DNA of 64,000 bases from Streptomyces cyaneus (GTDB taxonomy: Bacteria > Actinomycetota > Actinomycetes > Streptomycetales > Streptomycetaceae). Under the pieces are notes generated by a model. The model did not search any database, was not told the DNA's origin, and was given only the letters and a program-made list of their open reading frames with translations. Numbering within the stretch: the first letter of the stretch is position 1; each line of letters begins with the position of its first letter. The stretch spans positions 124,001 through 188,000 of the forward strand of contig NZ_RQJW01000012.1 in assembly GCF_004028635.1 (NCBI RefSeq), written 5' to 3'. A program made the position numbers and the translations under genes. Shown in pieces: positions 42,689-51,587 of this stretch.

Positions 42689-42912
42689 CGGTACCCCCTT
42701 CCCGCCCGTCGTGCTGTGCTGTGCTGTCATCCGATCAACGACACCCCGCGAAAAGGTCACGCATTCGATCTCAGCACTCACATACGACGCCAACCTCGGC
42801 ACCAGGCACACGAGATGACGCCCGCGAAGAACACACATCACTACGGATCCCGAAGGAAACGCATGAGCCTGCGAAGCAGTCACATTGCGCGACTTGAGGA
42901 GGCGGCCTGCCC

Positions 42913-43296
42913 ATGCTGCACGAGCCCGAGAACACCCTTTTCGTACGGGGTTCCACTCCCGTCCTGCTGCTGGCCGGCGCCTCCGTCCACGACGCCCTGC
43001 CGGGCCTGACCGCCTCCGACGGGCAGGTGCCGCTGTGCGCGGGCTGGGGTGTGGTGCCCAAGCTCACCCTGTGCGTCGTGGACGGGCCGGGGGAGTACGG
43101 CCTCATGGTTCCCTCGCTCGCCGCACCGGTGCTCGACGCGGGCGGGGCCGGTGACATGGGCGCCTGGTGTGAGGATGCCGAGCGGGCCGGTGGGGCTGTG
43201 GTGCTGTCGGTGGACCGGATACCCGAAGTGCTGGACTGGGACCACCTGCTGGGCTCGGGCACCTCGCGGGGCGGCTTCGTGCGGATCATGAACTGA
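42913..43296 (+). CDS. Hypothetical protein, 127 residues
   Basis: A soluble protein from ATG 42913: MLHEPENTLFVRGSTPVLLLAGASVHDALPGL, GWGVVPKLTLCVVDGPGEYGLMVPSLAAPVLDAGGAG, ending SRGGFVRIMN. No family recognised. A weak AGGCGG site lies upstream. It is followed by short tandem repeats. Confidence 0.65.
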   Translation: MLHEPENTLFVRGSTPVLLLAGASVHDALPGLTASDGQVPLCAGWGVVPKLTLCVVDGPGEYGLMVPSLAAPVLDAGGAGDMGAWCEDAERAGGAVVLSVDRIPEVLDWDHLLGSGTSRGGFVRIMN

Positions 43297-43317
43297 GCCG
43301 AGCCGCAGAGCCGAACC

Positions 43318-43369
43318 GCTGAGCCGGGCCGCTGAGCCGGGCCGCTGAGCCGGGCCGCTGAGCCGGGCT
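43318..43369. repeat. Four tandem 13-base repeats
   Basis: GCTGAGCCGGGCC is repeated four times head to tail (last copy ends in T), directly after the stop of the hypothetical gene. Because 13 is not a multiple of 3 and no frame fits, it is non-coding. Confidence 0.85.
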
Positions 43370-43504
43370 CCTGACCGGAGTTACTGACCCGAGCTCGGGG
43401 CCGGCCGGCCCGACCCTGCGTGGTGGAGCCTGCACCACCTTCGGTCCGGTAGGTCACTCCATCGTTCCGACGTGCGGACAACGGCATCGTTGGCCTCAGT
43501 TGAT

Positions 43505-43575
43505 CCCGGCTGAAATACCGGCTGAAGCCCGGTCGATACCGGCTGAAGCCCGACTGAGGCCCCGCTGAAGCCGCG
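43505..43575. repeat. Degenerate ~21-base repeats
   Basis: CCGGCTGAAATA, CCGGCTGAAGCCCGGTCGATA, CCGGCTGAAGCCCGACTGAGG and CCCGCTGAAGCCGCG are successive imperfect units. With the 13-base array they fill most of the 332-base gap before the GtrA-like gene. No gene or terminator is otherwise seen in this gap. Confidence 0.65.
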
Positions 43576-43628
43576 CCGGGATGAGCTGAGCCCCTCACAG
43601 GTTCAGGTCAGCCCGGAAGGAAGCCGCC

Positions 43629-44246
43629 ATGGAGTCGCAGCGCCCGTCGAAGCCGAGCCCGTCGAAGCCGGTTCCCTTCTCCCCGTCGACGCCGGGCCCC
43701 CTCTCCTCCTTCGCCCGGTTCGTGGTGTGCGGCGGCGGTGTCGGGCTGCTCTCCAGCGCGGCCGTACCGCTGCTGGCCGCGGCGATGCCCTGGGCCCTTG
43801 CCAACGCCCTGATCACCGTCGCCTCCACCCTCCTGTGCACCGAGCTGCACGCCCTGTTCACCTTCGGCACCGGACGACGTCCCGGCCGGCGGCAGCACCT
43901 GCAGTCCTCGGGGTCGGCGGTCGCCGCGTACCTGGCCACGACCGCCGCGATGCTCGTACTGCACGCCGTGCAGCCGTCGCCCACCGTGCTCTGGGAGCAG
44001 GCCGTCTACCTCACCGCCTCGGGGCTGGCCGGCATCGGCAGGTTCCTGGTCCTGCGGCTGTTCGTGTTCGCCGAGCGGAGGAAGGAGGCGGCACCGCGGT
44101 CCCCGCAGTCGCCGGGGGCCCCGGAGGCCATCGAGGCACCGGCGGTCCCGGTTCAGTCCCGAGGCGTCCTGTCCACCGCCGCCGGCGTCCTCAGCACCGG
44201 TGCCCAGCGTCCCGCGCACTCCGCGATGCTCCCGTCGCTCGTATAG
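43629..44246 (+). CDS. GtrA-like membrane protein
   Basis: A 205-residue protein: a Ser/Pro/Lys-rich N-terminus of about 30 residues, then four helices with the GtrA signature (FARFVVCGGGVGLLSSAAVPLL, ...ANALITVASTLLCTELHALFTFG, ...LAGIGRFLVLRLFVFAERR) and a disordered tail. GtrA proteins flip or handle polyprenyl-linked sugars. No glycosyltransferase gene is adjacent, so its partner is unknown. Confidence 0.8.
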   Translation: MESQRPSKPSPSKPVPFSPSTPGPLSSFARFVVCGGGVGLLSSAAVPLLAAAMPWALANALITVASTLLCTELHALFTFGTGRRPGRRQHLQSSGSAVAAYLATTAAMLVLHAVQPSPTVLWEQAVYLTASGLAGIGRFLVLRLFVFAERRKEAAPRSPQSPGAPEAIEAPAVPVQSRGVLSTAAGVLSTGAQRPAHSAMLPSLV

Positions 44247-44320
44247 CAGCTGTCCCTCGGGTGCAGCCCGGTGCGGGAGCGATCGCGCCGAGCTCCATCA
44301 GCCCGCAACCACCGCCGGTG

Positions 44321-45061
44321 TCAATGGCGTTCACCTGCCCGCACCGCGTCGAGGTACTCCTCGACCCTGGCCATCGGCCACACCTCGCCGATCTTGTGCC
44401 GGATGTCGAAGAGGTTCGCCGCGTGCACGTCCGGAGCCCGGTCGCCCACCGCCTCCTCCACGACGACCGGCACGTAGCCGTGCTGCATCGCGTCGAGCGC
44501 GGTGGCGCGCACGCAACCGCTCGTGGACAGGCCGCCGATGAGGAGGGTGTCGATGCGGTGGGCCGTGAGGTACGCCGCCAGGGACGTGCCGAAGAAGGCG
44601 CTCGGGTACTGCTTCGTGACCGTCAACTCGTCCGCCGCCGGGGCCAGTCCGTCGATGAAGTCGCCGTACGGGCTGCCCTCGGCGAACACCTTCAGCGTCG
44701 GCACCTTGCGGAAGAAGACGCCGCCGTCGCGGCCGTCGGCCCGGAACCGCACCCGCGTGACGACCACCGGGATGCCCGCTCGGCGTGCGCCCGCCAGCAG
44801 CGCCTTCATCGCCGCCACGGCCGGTTCGACCCCGGCGTAGAGCGGGCTGTCGGGGTCCACATAGGCCCGGGCGGGGTCCACCAGGAGCAGGGCAGGGGAG
44901 GTGCCGGGGGTGAGTCGGCCACCTAAGCCGGCCCGCTCGTAGTCTTCTTCCCGCTCGTAGTCCTCTTCCCGCTCGTAGTCCTCTTCCCGCTCGTAGTCCT
45001 CTTCAAGGTCCCCCTCACGGCCCCCCTCACCGTTCTCCTCCCGCCGCCGTAACCCGCTCAT
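44321..45061 (-). CDS. Isochorismatase-fold cysteine hydrolase, partner of RutA-like enzyme
   Basis: A 246-residue amidohydrolase. Catalytic residues are visible: Asp in LLLVDPARAYV, Lys in LTVTKQYPSAFFGT and Cys in GLSTSGCVRATALD with a preceding cis-peptide-like GG. Its first ~45 residues are unusual: four copies of EEDYER in a Glu/Asp/Arg-rich lead. The ATG overlaps the RutA stop (ATGA). In the Rut pathway the next enzyme, RutB, is an isochorismatase-fold (peroxy)ureidoacrylate amidohydrolase, so this gene probably plays that role, although its sequence is also close to carbamoylsarcosine/nicotinamide hydrolases. A start after the repeats cannot be excluded. Confidence 0.82.
   Translation of the reverse strand: MSGLRRREENGEGGREGDLEEDYEREEDYEREEDYEREEDYERAGLGGRLTPGTSPALLLVDPARAYVDPDSPLYAGVEPAVAAMKALLAGARRAGIPVVVTRVRFRADGRDGGVFFRKVPTLKVFAEGSPYGDFIDGLAPAADELTVTKQYPSAFFGTSLAAYLTAHRIDTLLIGGLSTSGCVRATALDAMQHGYVPVVVEEAVGDRAPDVHAANLFDIRHKIGEVWPMARVEEYLDAVRAGERH
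44934..45005. repeat. Four tandem 18-base repeats encoding EEDYER
   Basis: The unit CGCTCGTAGTCCTCTTCC (plus strand) is repeated four times with two substitutions in all. On the minus strand it encodes EEDYER copies at the N-terminus of the hydrolase. Being in frame, copy number can vary without breaking the gene. Confidence 0.92.
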
Positions 45062-46125
45062 GCCCGCCGGCACTTCATCAGCGGCTGGATGCGCGTGCCG
45101 AAGTTCTCGATGCCCGCCAGGAAGTCGTCGAAGACCAGCATGATCCCCTTGGTGCCGTCGACTTCGGCGATCTCGTCGAGCATCCTCGCGACGGTCTCGT
45201 ACGACCCCACGAGCGTGCCCATGTTGAAGTTCACCGCGCCCTCGGGCAGCACGATGGTCCGGGCCGTCGAGGAGTCGTCGGCGGTGGTGTCCGAGGCCGA
45301 TTCGCCCGCCATGTACGCCAGCGCCGCGCGGTCGGCGTTGTCGTGGTAGTCCTGCCACTTCGCCTGCGCGGCCTCGTCGGTCTCGTCCGCGATGACCATG
45401 AAGAGGGAGAGCGCGCCCACGTCCCGGCCACTCTCCCGCGCCGCCTCGACGAGCGTGGCCGTGCTGTCCGAGAAGGCGAGCGGGGTGTTGACGCCGCTGC
45501 CGAGGATGAAGTTGTAGTCGGCGTGCTCGGCGGCGAACCGCATGCCCGTGCTGCTCTGGCCCGCGGCAACGATGTCGATGTGCCCGTTCGCCGGGCGCGG
45601 CGACAGCACGCAGTCGTCCATCTCGTAGAACTCGCCCTTGAAGTTGCTGACGCCCTCGCGCCACAGCTCCTTCATCACGGTGACGTACTCGACGGCCCGC
45701 TCGTAGCGGTTGCCGAAGTGTTCGTCGCCGGGCCACAGGCCCATCTGGGAGTACTCGCCGGGCGCCCAGCCGGTGACGATGTTCACGCCGAAGCGGCCGG
45801 GGGCGATGGAGGCGACCGTCGTGGCCATGCGGGCGACGATCGCCGGGGGCAGGACGAGGATCGGTGTGGAGGCGTACAGCTTGATCCGCTCCGTCACCGC
45901 GGCCAGGCCCGCCATCAGTGTGAACGACTCCAGACAGTGGTCCCAGAACTCGGTCTCGCCCCCGAACCCCTTGAGCTTGATCATCGACAGCGCGAAGTCG
46001 AGACCGTGCTCCTCGGCCTTCTGCACGATGGCCTTGTTCAGCTCGAAGGTCGGCAGGTACTGCGGTGAACTTTTCGATATGAGCCAGCCGTTGTTGCCGA
46101 TGGGGATGAAGACACCGATGTCCAT
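45058..46125 (-). CDS. rutA: RutA-type pyrimidine monooxygenase
   Basis: A 355-residue LLM-class, FMN-dependent oxygenase very like E. coli RutA: MDIGVFIPIGNNGWLISKSSPQY, TFELNKAIVQKAEEHGLDFALSMIKLKGFGGETEFWDHCLESFTLMAGLAAVTERI, GRFGVNIVTGW, DDFLAGIENFGTRIQPLMKCR. RutA opens the uracil ring between N3 and C4 to give ureidoacrylate peracid. It is coupled to the downstream hydrolase. The remaining rut genes (rutC-G) and a flavin reductase are not in the window. Confidence 0.92.
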   Translation of the reverse strand: MDIGVFIPIGNNGWLISKSSPQYLPTFELNKAIVQKAEEHGLDFALSMIKLKGFGGETEFWDHCLESFTLMAGLAAVTERIKLYASTPILVLPPAIVARMATTVASIAPGRFGVNIVTGWAPGEYSQMGLWPGDEHFGNRYERAVEYVTVMKELWREGVSNFKGEFYEMDDCVLSPRPANGHIDIVAAGQSSTGMRFAAEHADYNFILGSGVNTPLAFSDSTATLVEAARESGRDVGALSLFMVIADETDEAAQAKWQDYHDNADRAALAYMAGESASDTTADDSSTARTIVLPEGAVNFNMGTLVGSYETVARMLDEIAEVDGTKGIMLVFDDFLAGIENFGTRIQPLMKCRRA

Positions 46126-46299
46126 GCCGCTCCTCAGCGTGTCGGGGGTGGGGGGTCGGGCCCCGGGTGATGCTAAGCCGTCGACATCAACTCGACGCTA
46201 AGTCTTGGCTGTTGACGGCCTGTCGAGCGGCCGGGTGAGAGGCGTGAGGATCTTGCGAACCATCGAATCGGTTACGGCTGTGCCGGTAAGGTCCCCGGC

Positions 46300-49269
46300 A
46301 TGAACGCTCGGCTGACACTGCTCAGCACGGTGGCCCCCGGTGTCGCGGAAAGTGAGGTCTTCCGGCTGGCCCTGCAGCATGCGGTGGGCGAGCTGGGAGC
46401 CCTGGGCGGCATGATCCACCTCCGCGGCCCGATGTCCGCGCTGCGCCTGGTGTCGACGGCCGGGCTTCCTCCTGCCCTCACCCGCGCCTGGGAGATCATC
46501 GACCAGGAGGGCCCACTGGCCCCCGCCCGAGCACTGCACGAGGGCAGCGGGGTGTGGGTCCCGCTGAAGCCGGCCGAGACGACTACGGCAGAGAGCTGCT
46601 GGCCCGGCACCGGCCTCGTCGCGTTACCGATGTACAGCGGCAACCGCACCACCGGCGCGCTCAGCGTCCTGATGGGCGACCGGGGCGAACCGGCCCCCGA
46701 GCACTGGGAGTTCCTCCGGGCCGTCATCGCCTGGGCTGAGGACCGTATGGTCCACGCACGGCCACCGACGGGGCCCTCGCAGATGGACTCGCCGAGCAGC
46801 AAGCGCGTGCGCCAGGCGCTGAAGGAGGTCAGCGTCGGCTCCTGGGACTGGAACATCCGCACCGGCGAGCTGATCTGGGACGAGGCGGCCCTGGAGCTCT
46901 ACGGCACCCGGCCGCAGGACTTCACCGGCAAGGTCGACGACTGGATGCGGTGCGTCCACCCCGACGACCTCGCGCCGACGCTGGCGGCGGCGGACCGGGC
47001 GATCCGCGAAGGCGGCGTCTTCGAGGCCGAGTACCGGGTACGGAAACTGGACGGCAGCTGGGGCTGGACCCAGGCCCGCGGCAGGACGACGTACGACGAC
47101 AACGGCGAGCCGCACCGGATGATCGGCGTGGGCTGGGACAGCGCCGAACCGCGCTCCGCCCGGGACGCGCTCAGCCGGGCCCTGCGGCATATGAGCGACG
47201 GCTTCCTCGCGCTGGACGACGACTGGCGGATCACCTTCGCCAACCTGGAGGCGGAGCGCACCCTGGGCTACTCCGAGGAGCAGCTCTTCGGCTGCCTGCT
47301 GTGGGACCTGCCCGCCGCGCAGCAGGTGCCGGGGCTGGAGATCCGCTGCCGGCAGGCCGCGGCCGCGGAGAAGTCGGTCAGTTTCGACGTACGGCTGCCG
47401 AACGGGCGCCTGTGCCACCTGCGGCTGGTGCCGGGCCCCGACGGCCGCACCATCTACTTCACGGACGTCACCGAGAAGCGGCGCCTGGAGGAGGACCGCC
47501 GGTCCGCCGAGCGCGCGGCCACCGAACGGGCGGTGCGGGTAGCGGAGTTGACGGCCGCGCTCGCCAAGGCGACGACCTCGAAGGACGTGGTGGACGCGGT
47601 CGCCCGCCGGGTGCTGCCCCCGTTCGAGGCGACGGGACTGGTGGTGCAGACGGTGGAGTGCGACCGCCTCCACACCGTGGGCTCGGTCGGCTACCCGGAC
47701 GACATCCTCGCCATCCTCGACGGCCGAGAGCGCACGGAACCCAGCCCGCTCTGGGACGCGATACTCGCCGGCGCCCCGCTGTTCCTCTCCTCCCCCCGGG
47801 AGTTCGCCGCCCGGTACCCCGAGCTCGCGAACCTGCCGGCCCGCGCCGGCAAGCAGGCCTGGGCGCTGCTCCCCCTGACCGCCTCGGGCCACACCTTCGG
47901 CATCTGCGCGGTCACCTTCGACCACCCCCGCCGCCTCACCGACGAGGAGCGCACCCTCCTCACCGCGACCAGCGCCCTGGTGGCCCAGGCCCTGGACCGG
48001 GCGCGCCTCTTCGACGCCGAGCACACCCGGTCCCGCGAACTCCAGCGCAGCCTGCTCCCCCGCGACCTGCCCACGCTTGCCGCCTGCACGGCAGCGGCCC
48101 GCTACCTCCCCGCGGGCCAGGGCATGGACGTGGGCGGCGACTGGTACGACATCATCCCGCTGTCGGGCGGCCAGGTGGCGCTGGTCGTGGGCGACGTCAT
48201 GGGCCACGGCCTGCCGGAGGCGGCCACCATGGGCCGTCTGCGCACGGCCGTGCACACCCTGGCCGACCTCGAACTGCCCCCCGACGAGATCATGAGCCAC
48301 CTCAACGACATCGTCGGCGCCATGGGCGAGGAGTCGTACGTGACGTGTCTGTACGCGTTGTACGACTCCACGACGAGGATCTGCTCCATAGCGCGGGCGG
48401 GCCATCCGCCGCCCGCCCTGCTCCACCCCGACGGCACCGTGCTGTTCCCGGACCTGGCGGCCGACCCGCCCCTGGGCGCGGCGGAACCCCCCTTCGAGAC
48501 GACCGAGATCCCGGTCCCCGAAGGCAGCGTGCTGGCCCTGTACACCGACGGCCTGGTGGAGTCGTCGAAGCGCGAGATGGACGAGGGCATGGCGGCGCTC
48601 GCCGAAGTCCTGCGGACCTCGCACGCGGACGGCACGGCGAAGGACCTGGAGCACCTCTGCGAGCGGATCACCTCCGCCCTCCTCCCCTCCGACCACCAGG
48701 CGGCCGACGACGCGGCCTTCCTGCTGGCCCGCCTGCACGCCCTGCCCTCCTCCCGCATCGCCTCCTGGCCCCTCCTCGACGACCCCCGAGCAGCGGGCCA
48801 GGCCCGCAGCCTGATCCGCGACCAGCTAGCGGCTTGGGGCCTTCAGGACCTGACCCCCACGACCGAGCTCCTGGCCAGTGAACTCATAGGCAACGTCATC
48901 CGCCACGCCAAGGGCCCGCTGCGCCTACGGCTCCTCCATGGCGCCGACCTGATCTGCGAGGTCTTCGACGGCAGCCTGACGATGCCGCGTATACGCCGGG
49001 CGACGGAGACGGACGAAGGGGGCCGGGGCCTGCAACTGGTCACCGCGCTGTCCCAGCGGTGGGGGACCCGATACACCCCCACGGGCAAGTGCATCTGGAC
49101 GGAACAGGCCCTCCATACGACGCCGGACACGACCCGGGACGAGCGGCCGGCCGACCACGCCCTGGAGCGGATGTTCCTGGGCCTGGCGGGCTTGGGGGGC
49201 CTGGGGGGCCTGGGGGAGAGCTTCGACGGCGACCTGGACGCGCTGACGTTCGGGGACCAGGACTTGTAG
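46300..49269 (+). CDS. PAS/GAF sensor with SpoIIE phosphatase and HATPase anti-sigma domains
   Basis: A 989-residue soluble signalling protein. Order: GAF-like (10-150), PAS with PAC (175-285, VSVGSWDWNIRTGELIWD), second PAS (290-400), coiled linker, GAF (430-570), PP2C-type SpoIIE phosphatase (590-800; GGDWYD near 611, VGDVMGHG, and DDAAFLLAR), and a C-terminal HATPase_c domain of the anti-sigma RsbW kind (about 815-960; ELIGNVIRHAKG, GGRGLQLV). It ends in a LGLAGLGGLGGLG tail. Such proteins dephosphorylate anti-anti-sigma factors and may also bind partners by the kinase-like domain. The SigF/SigN genes at 21-23 kb are possible downstream targets. Confidence 0.93.
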   Translation: MNARLTLLSTVAPGVAESEVFRLALQHAVGELGALGGMIHLRGPMSALRLVSTAGLPPALTRAWEIIDQEGPLAPARALHEGSGVWVPLKPAETTTAESCWPGTGLVALPMYSGNRTTGALSVLMGDRGEPAPEHWEFLRAVIAWAEDRMVHARPPTGPSQMDSPSSKRVRQALKEVSVGSWDWNIRTGELIWDEAALELYGTRPQDFTGKVDDWMRCVHPDDLAPTLAAADRAIREGGVFEAEYRVRKLDGSWGWTQARGRTTYDDNGEPHRMIGVGWDSAEPRSARDALSRALRHMSDGFLALDDDWRITFANLEAERTLGYSEEQLFGCLLWDLPAAQQVPGLEIRCRQAAAAEKSVSFDVRLPNGRLCHLRLVPGPDGRTIYFTDVTEKRRLEEDRRSAERAATERAVRVAELTAALAKATTSKDVVDAVARRVLPPFEATGLVVQTVECDRLHTVGSVGYPDDILAILDGRERTEPSPLWDAILAGAPLFLSSPREFAARYPELANLPARAGKQAWALLPLTASGHTFGICAVTFDHPRRLTDEERTLLTATSALVAQALDRARLFDAEHTRSRELQRSLLPRDLPTLAACTAAARYLPAGQGMDVGGDWYDIIPLSGGQVALVVGDVMGHGLPEAATMGRLRTAVHTLADLELPPDEIMSHLNDIVGAMGEESYVTCLYALYDSTTRICSIARAGHPPPALLHPDGTVLFPDLAADPPLGAAEPPFETTEIPVPEGSVLALYTDGLVESSKREMDEGMAALAEVLRTSHADGTAKDLEHLCERITSALLPSDHQAADDAAFLLARLHALPSSRIASWPLLDDPRAAGQARSLIRDQLAAWGLQDLTPTTELLASELIGNVIRHAKGPLRLRLLHGADLICEVFDGSLTMPRIRRATETDEGGRGLQLVTALSQRWGTRYTPTGKCIWTEQALHTTPDTTRDERPADHALERMFLGLAGLGGLGGLGESFDGDLDALTFGDQDL

Positions 49270-49308
49270 CGCGGCTTCCCAGGAAGGGCCTCCCGTCACG
49301 GGGGCACC

Positions 49309-50171
49309 GTGAGAACGGAGCATATGGCGCTCCGAATCCACCCGGAGTGTGAGGCCATGGCCCACCGCCGCACCGATTCGGCCAGTGCGACCAGAGCGCT
49401 GCTGCAGCAGCTCGGGGATCTCACCGGCCGGATACTGGACCAGATCAAGTTCCAGCAGGCACGCGTCGAGCTCGCCGCCGAGCTCCTCGACCTGCCCTGC
49501 CTGCGGGTGGCGGGGCGGTACACACCCGCGCGGGTCGGTCTGGACATCGGCGGCGACTGGTACGACACCCGCGGGCGGAGCCCGCTGATAGTTGCAGCGT
49601 CATGCCGGACGGCTCGGTGGGCTTCGCGATCGGCGACGTACAGGGCCATGACGTCGAGGCCGCGGCCTTCATGGGGCAGGTGCGCATCTGTCTGCGCGCC
49701 GTCGCGACCGCCACCACGGACCCGGCGGAAGTACTCCGGCGCACCAACGACCTGCTCGTCGCGATGGCCACCGAGCTGTTCGTGACCTGCTCGTTCCTGC
49801 GCTTCGACCCGGTCACCAGGGAGCTCTGCGACGCCCGCGCCGGGCACGTCCCGGCCGTCTGGGCCACGAGCGACGGCCGATGCGAGATCGTCCTGAGCGA
49901 AGGCGGTCTGCCGCTGGGCATCCACGCCGGCGAGCGCTACCCGTCGTCCCGCCGGCTGCTGACCGACGCGGGCGCGTTCGTGCTGCTCACCGACGGAGTC
50001 GTGGAAGGCCCCGGCTACCCGATCGAGGACGGGCTGAAGACGGTGGCCGACCCGGACGAGCTGGCCACGCAGGTGATCAAGGTGGCGGACAACACCGGCC
50101 ACAACGACGACGCCGTGGTCCTCGTACTTCGTTACGGCGGCCACGCGGACGAGCCGGGCGGCAGCAGGTGA
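49309..50171 (+). pseudogene. Frameshifted SpoIIE-type PP2C phosphatase
   Basis: The frame from GTG 49309 (or ATG 49324) encodes RALLQQLGDLTGRILDQIKFQ...RVAGRYTPARVGLDIGGDWYDT and then loses family similarity. The frame from 49602 continues it with MPDGSVGFAIGDVQGHDVEAAAFMGQ... to NTGHNDDAVVLVLRYG. The shift lies at about 49567-49600, where GCGGGCGGAGCCCGC, a small hairpin, seems to have replaced the usual 4-6 codons. Either a real inactivating indel or a sequencing error in the hairpin. Without it the gene would make a ~287-residue phosphatase lacking sensor domains. Confidence 0.78.
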
Positions 50172-50816
50172 GCGGCATGCACCGAGGTCCGGTCGTCACC
50201 GAGGGCCTACTGCTGGTCGCGGTCGCGGCCGCCCACTACGTCAGCGCCAAGATCGGGCTGCAGCAGGAACTGGTACGCGGGCAAGTCACGCCGTTCTGGC
50301 CACCCACCGGCATCGCCCTGGTCGCCGTGATGGTGTGGGCCTTCGCATGTGGCCGGGCATCGCTCTCGGGGCGTTGGCGGTGAACGCGCCGCTCGGGCCG
50401 TCCTTCTTCCCCGTGCTCGCCATCGTGATCGGCAACACGCTCGCCCCGGTCTGCGCCTACCTCCTGCTGCGGCGCGTGGGATTCCGCATCGCCCTCGACC
50501 GGCTGCAGGACGCCCTGGCCCTGGTCTTCCTCGGGGCCCTGGCCGGCATGGTGATCAGCGCGACGATCGGCACCACCGTCCTGGTGGCCTCCGAGGCCCT
50601 GTCGGCCCACGACTTCTGGCCGACCTGGTCGGTGTGGTGGACGGGCGACGCGATGGGAGTCCTCGTCATCGCGCCACTCCTGCTGGCCGCACGCACCGTA
50701 CGCAGGCCACGCGCCGCACCCTGTGCGCTGATCAGCTCCGTGGCCGCGATCTACGCGGGTGCGGCCGGGGTGGGTCCGTTCTCCGGCCATGACCTCCTCG
50801 CCAAGATGGTCATCCC
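50168..50816 (+). pseudogene. Frameshifted, truncated MASE1 membrane sensor gene
   Basis: GTG 50168 overlaps the phosphatase stop and encodes LLLVAVAAAHYVSAKIGLQQELVRGQVTPFWPPTGIALVAVMVW. Near 50338 the MASE1 pattern moves to another frame (GLRMWPGIALGALAVNAPLGPSFFPVLAIVIGNTLAPVCAYLL...). Adding one G to the GGG at 50337-50339 would restore one frame. Similarity stops near 50810, after about 210 residues, so PAS, kinase or GGDEF domains that normally follow MASE1 are gone. The rest of the frame runs into a tRNA terminator. Confidence 0.75.
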
Positions 50817-50950
50817 TGTCCCAGCTCTTGCCGGAACGGACGAAGCAGGAACGGAAGTAGCAAGCCCCACGTCAGTCGCCGACGCGCAAACCAGCCCACC
50901 GCCTTGGCAAGTTGCTGCACTCTCCGTCGTCGCATGCCCGATGGAAACAC

Positions 50951-50980
50951 CAGAGGCCCCGGACAACTCCGGGGCCTCTG
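50951..50980 (-). terminator. Hairpin terminator of tRNA-Arg
   Basis: CAGAGGCCCCGGA and TCCGGGGCCTCTG form a perfect 13-base-pair stem around CAAC, eight bases downstream of the tRNA-Arg 3' end on the minus strand. Confidence 0.9.
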
Positions 50981-50988
50981 GCTCTATG

Positions 50989-51061
50989 TGCACTCGGCAG
51001 GATTCGAACCTGCAACCTTCTGATCCGTAGTCAGATGCTCTATCCGTTAAGCTACGAGTGC
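50989..51061 (-). tRNA. tRNA-Arg(ACG)
   Basis: A 73-base tRNA on the minus strand. Acceptor GCACTCG/CGAGTGC, D-arm GCTT/GAGC, anticodon stem TCTGA/TCAGA with loop CTACGGA (anticodon ACG), T-arm GCAGG-TTCGAAT-CCTGC, discriminator A, no encoded CCA. The A34 of this tRNA is the expected substrate of TadA. Confidence 0.96.
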
Positions 51062-51241
51062 TTGTTCTGCTTTCCCGCCGCTCCCGCCGCTCCCGGCCCT
51101 TCCGGCCCGCTCGCGGCGACAGGAAGAACATTACATGACTGCCGCCGCCATGTGAAATCCGTTTGCCGCACCCCTTGTGACCTGCGGAAACGACCTGAAG
51201 AGCCCCTAGTCGGCCGCATGGCGTCGCACCACCGAAACCGA

Positions 51242-51272
51242 CGAAGCCCCGGTCCAGTGGACCGGGGCTTCG
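51242..51272 (-). terminator. Hairpin terminator of tRNA-Ser(GCT)
   Basis: CGAAGCCCCGGTCCA and its exact reverse complement are separated by a single G, giving a long GC-rich stem with a loop of the central few bases. It lies 10 bases beyond the tRNA 3' end on the minus strand. Confidence 0.88.
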
Positions 51273-51282
51273 TGATCAGGCG

Positions 51283-51373
51283 CGGAGGCGGAGGGATTTG
51301 AACCCTCGATGGGCTTTAAGGCCCAAACCGCATTAGCAGTGCGGCGCCATAGACCGGACTAGGCGACGCCTCC
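51283..51373 (-). tRNA. tRNA-Ser(GCT)
   Basis: A 91-base class II tRNA on the minus strand. Acceptor GGAGGCG/CGCCTCC, anticodon stem CCGCA/TGCGG with loop CTGCTAA (anticodon GCT), long variable arm (GGGCCTTAAAGCCC), T-arm GAGGG-TTCAAAT-CCCTC, discriminator G, no encoded CCA. Confidence 0.96.
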
Positions 51374-51587
51374 AGCACAGCCGCTCGCGCGAGCGCGAGT
51401 GGTGCGTGCAGATGATGACACAGTCGAGCGTGGTGTCACCAATCGGCTCCCACGGTACTAGGCAGGGAGGCTGCAGGGCAAAGCCCTTCCCGGCGTGCGC
51501 CGAGGCCCGCGTCGAGGCGTACGCCGAAGGGCCCAAGGTGGAGGGTGCAGTGCGCAACGTCCGGGGGCGTGCGGCGTTAGTCAGGTC

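Noticed and set aside
41855..42900. An intact IS605/IS607-type element with TnpB nuclease and guide RNA
   Set aside because: RuvC and zinc-ribbon regions are missing, no TnpA or serine resolvase gene is adjacent, and I see no element ends.
44321..46125. Complete Rut pyrimidine catabolism operon
   Set aside because: Only the oxygenase and one hydrolase are present; flanking genes are a GtrA-like protein and a SpoIIE regulator.
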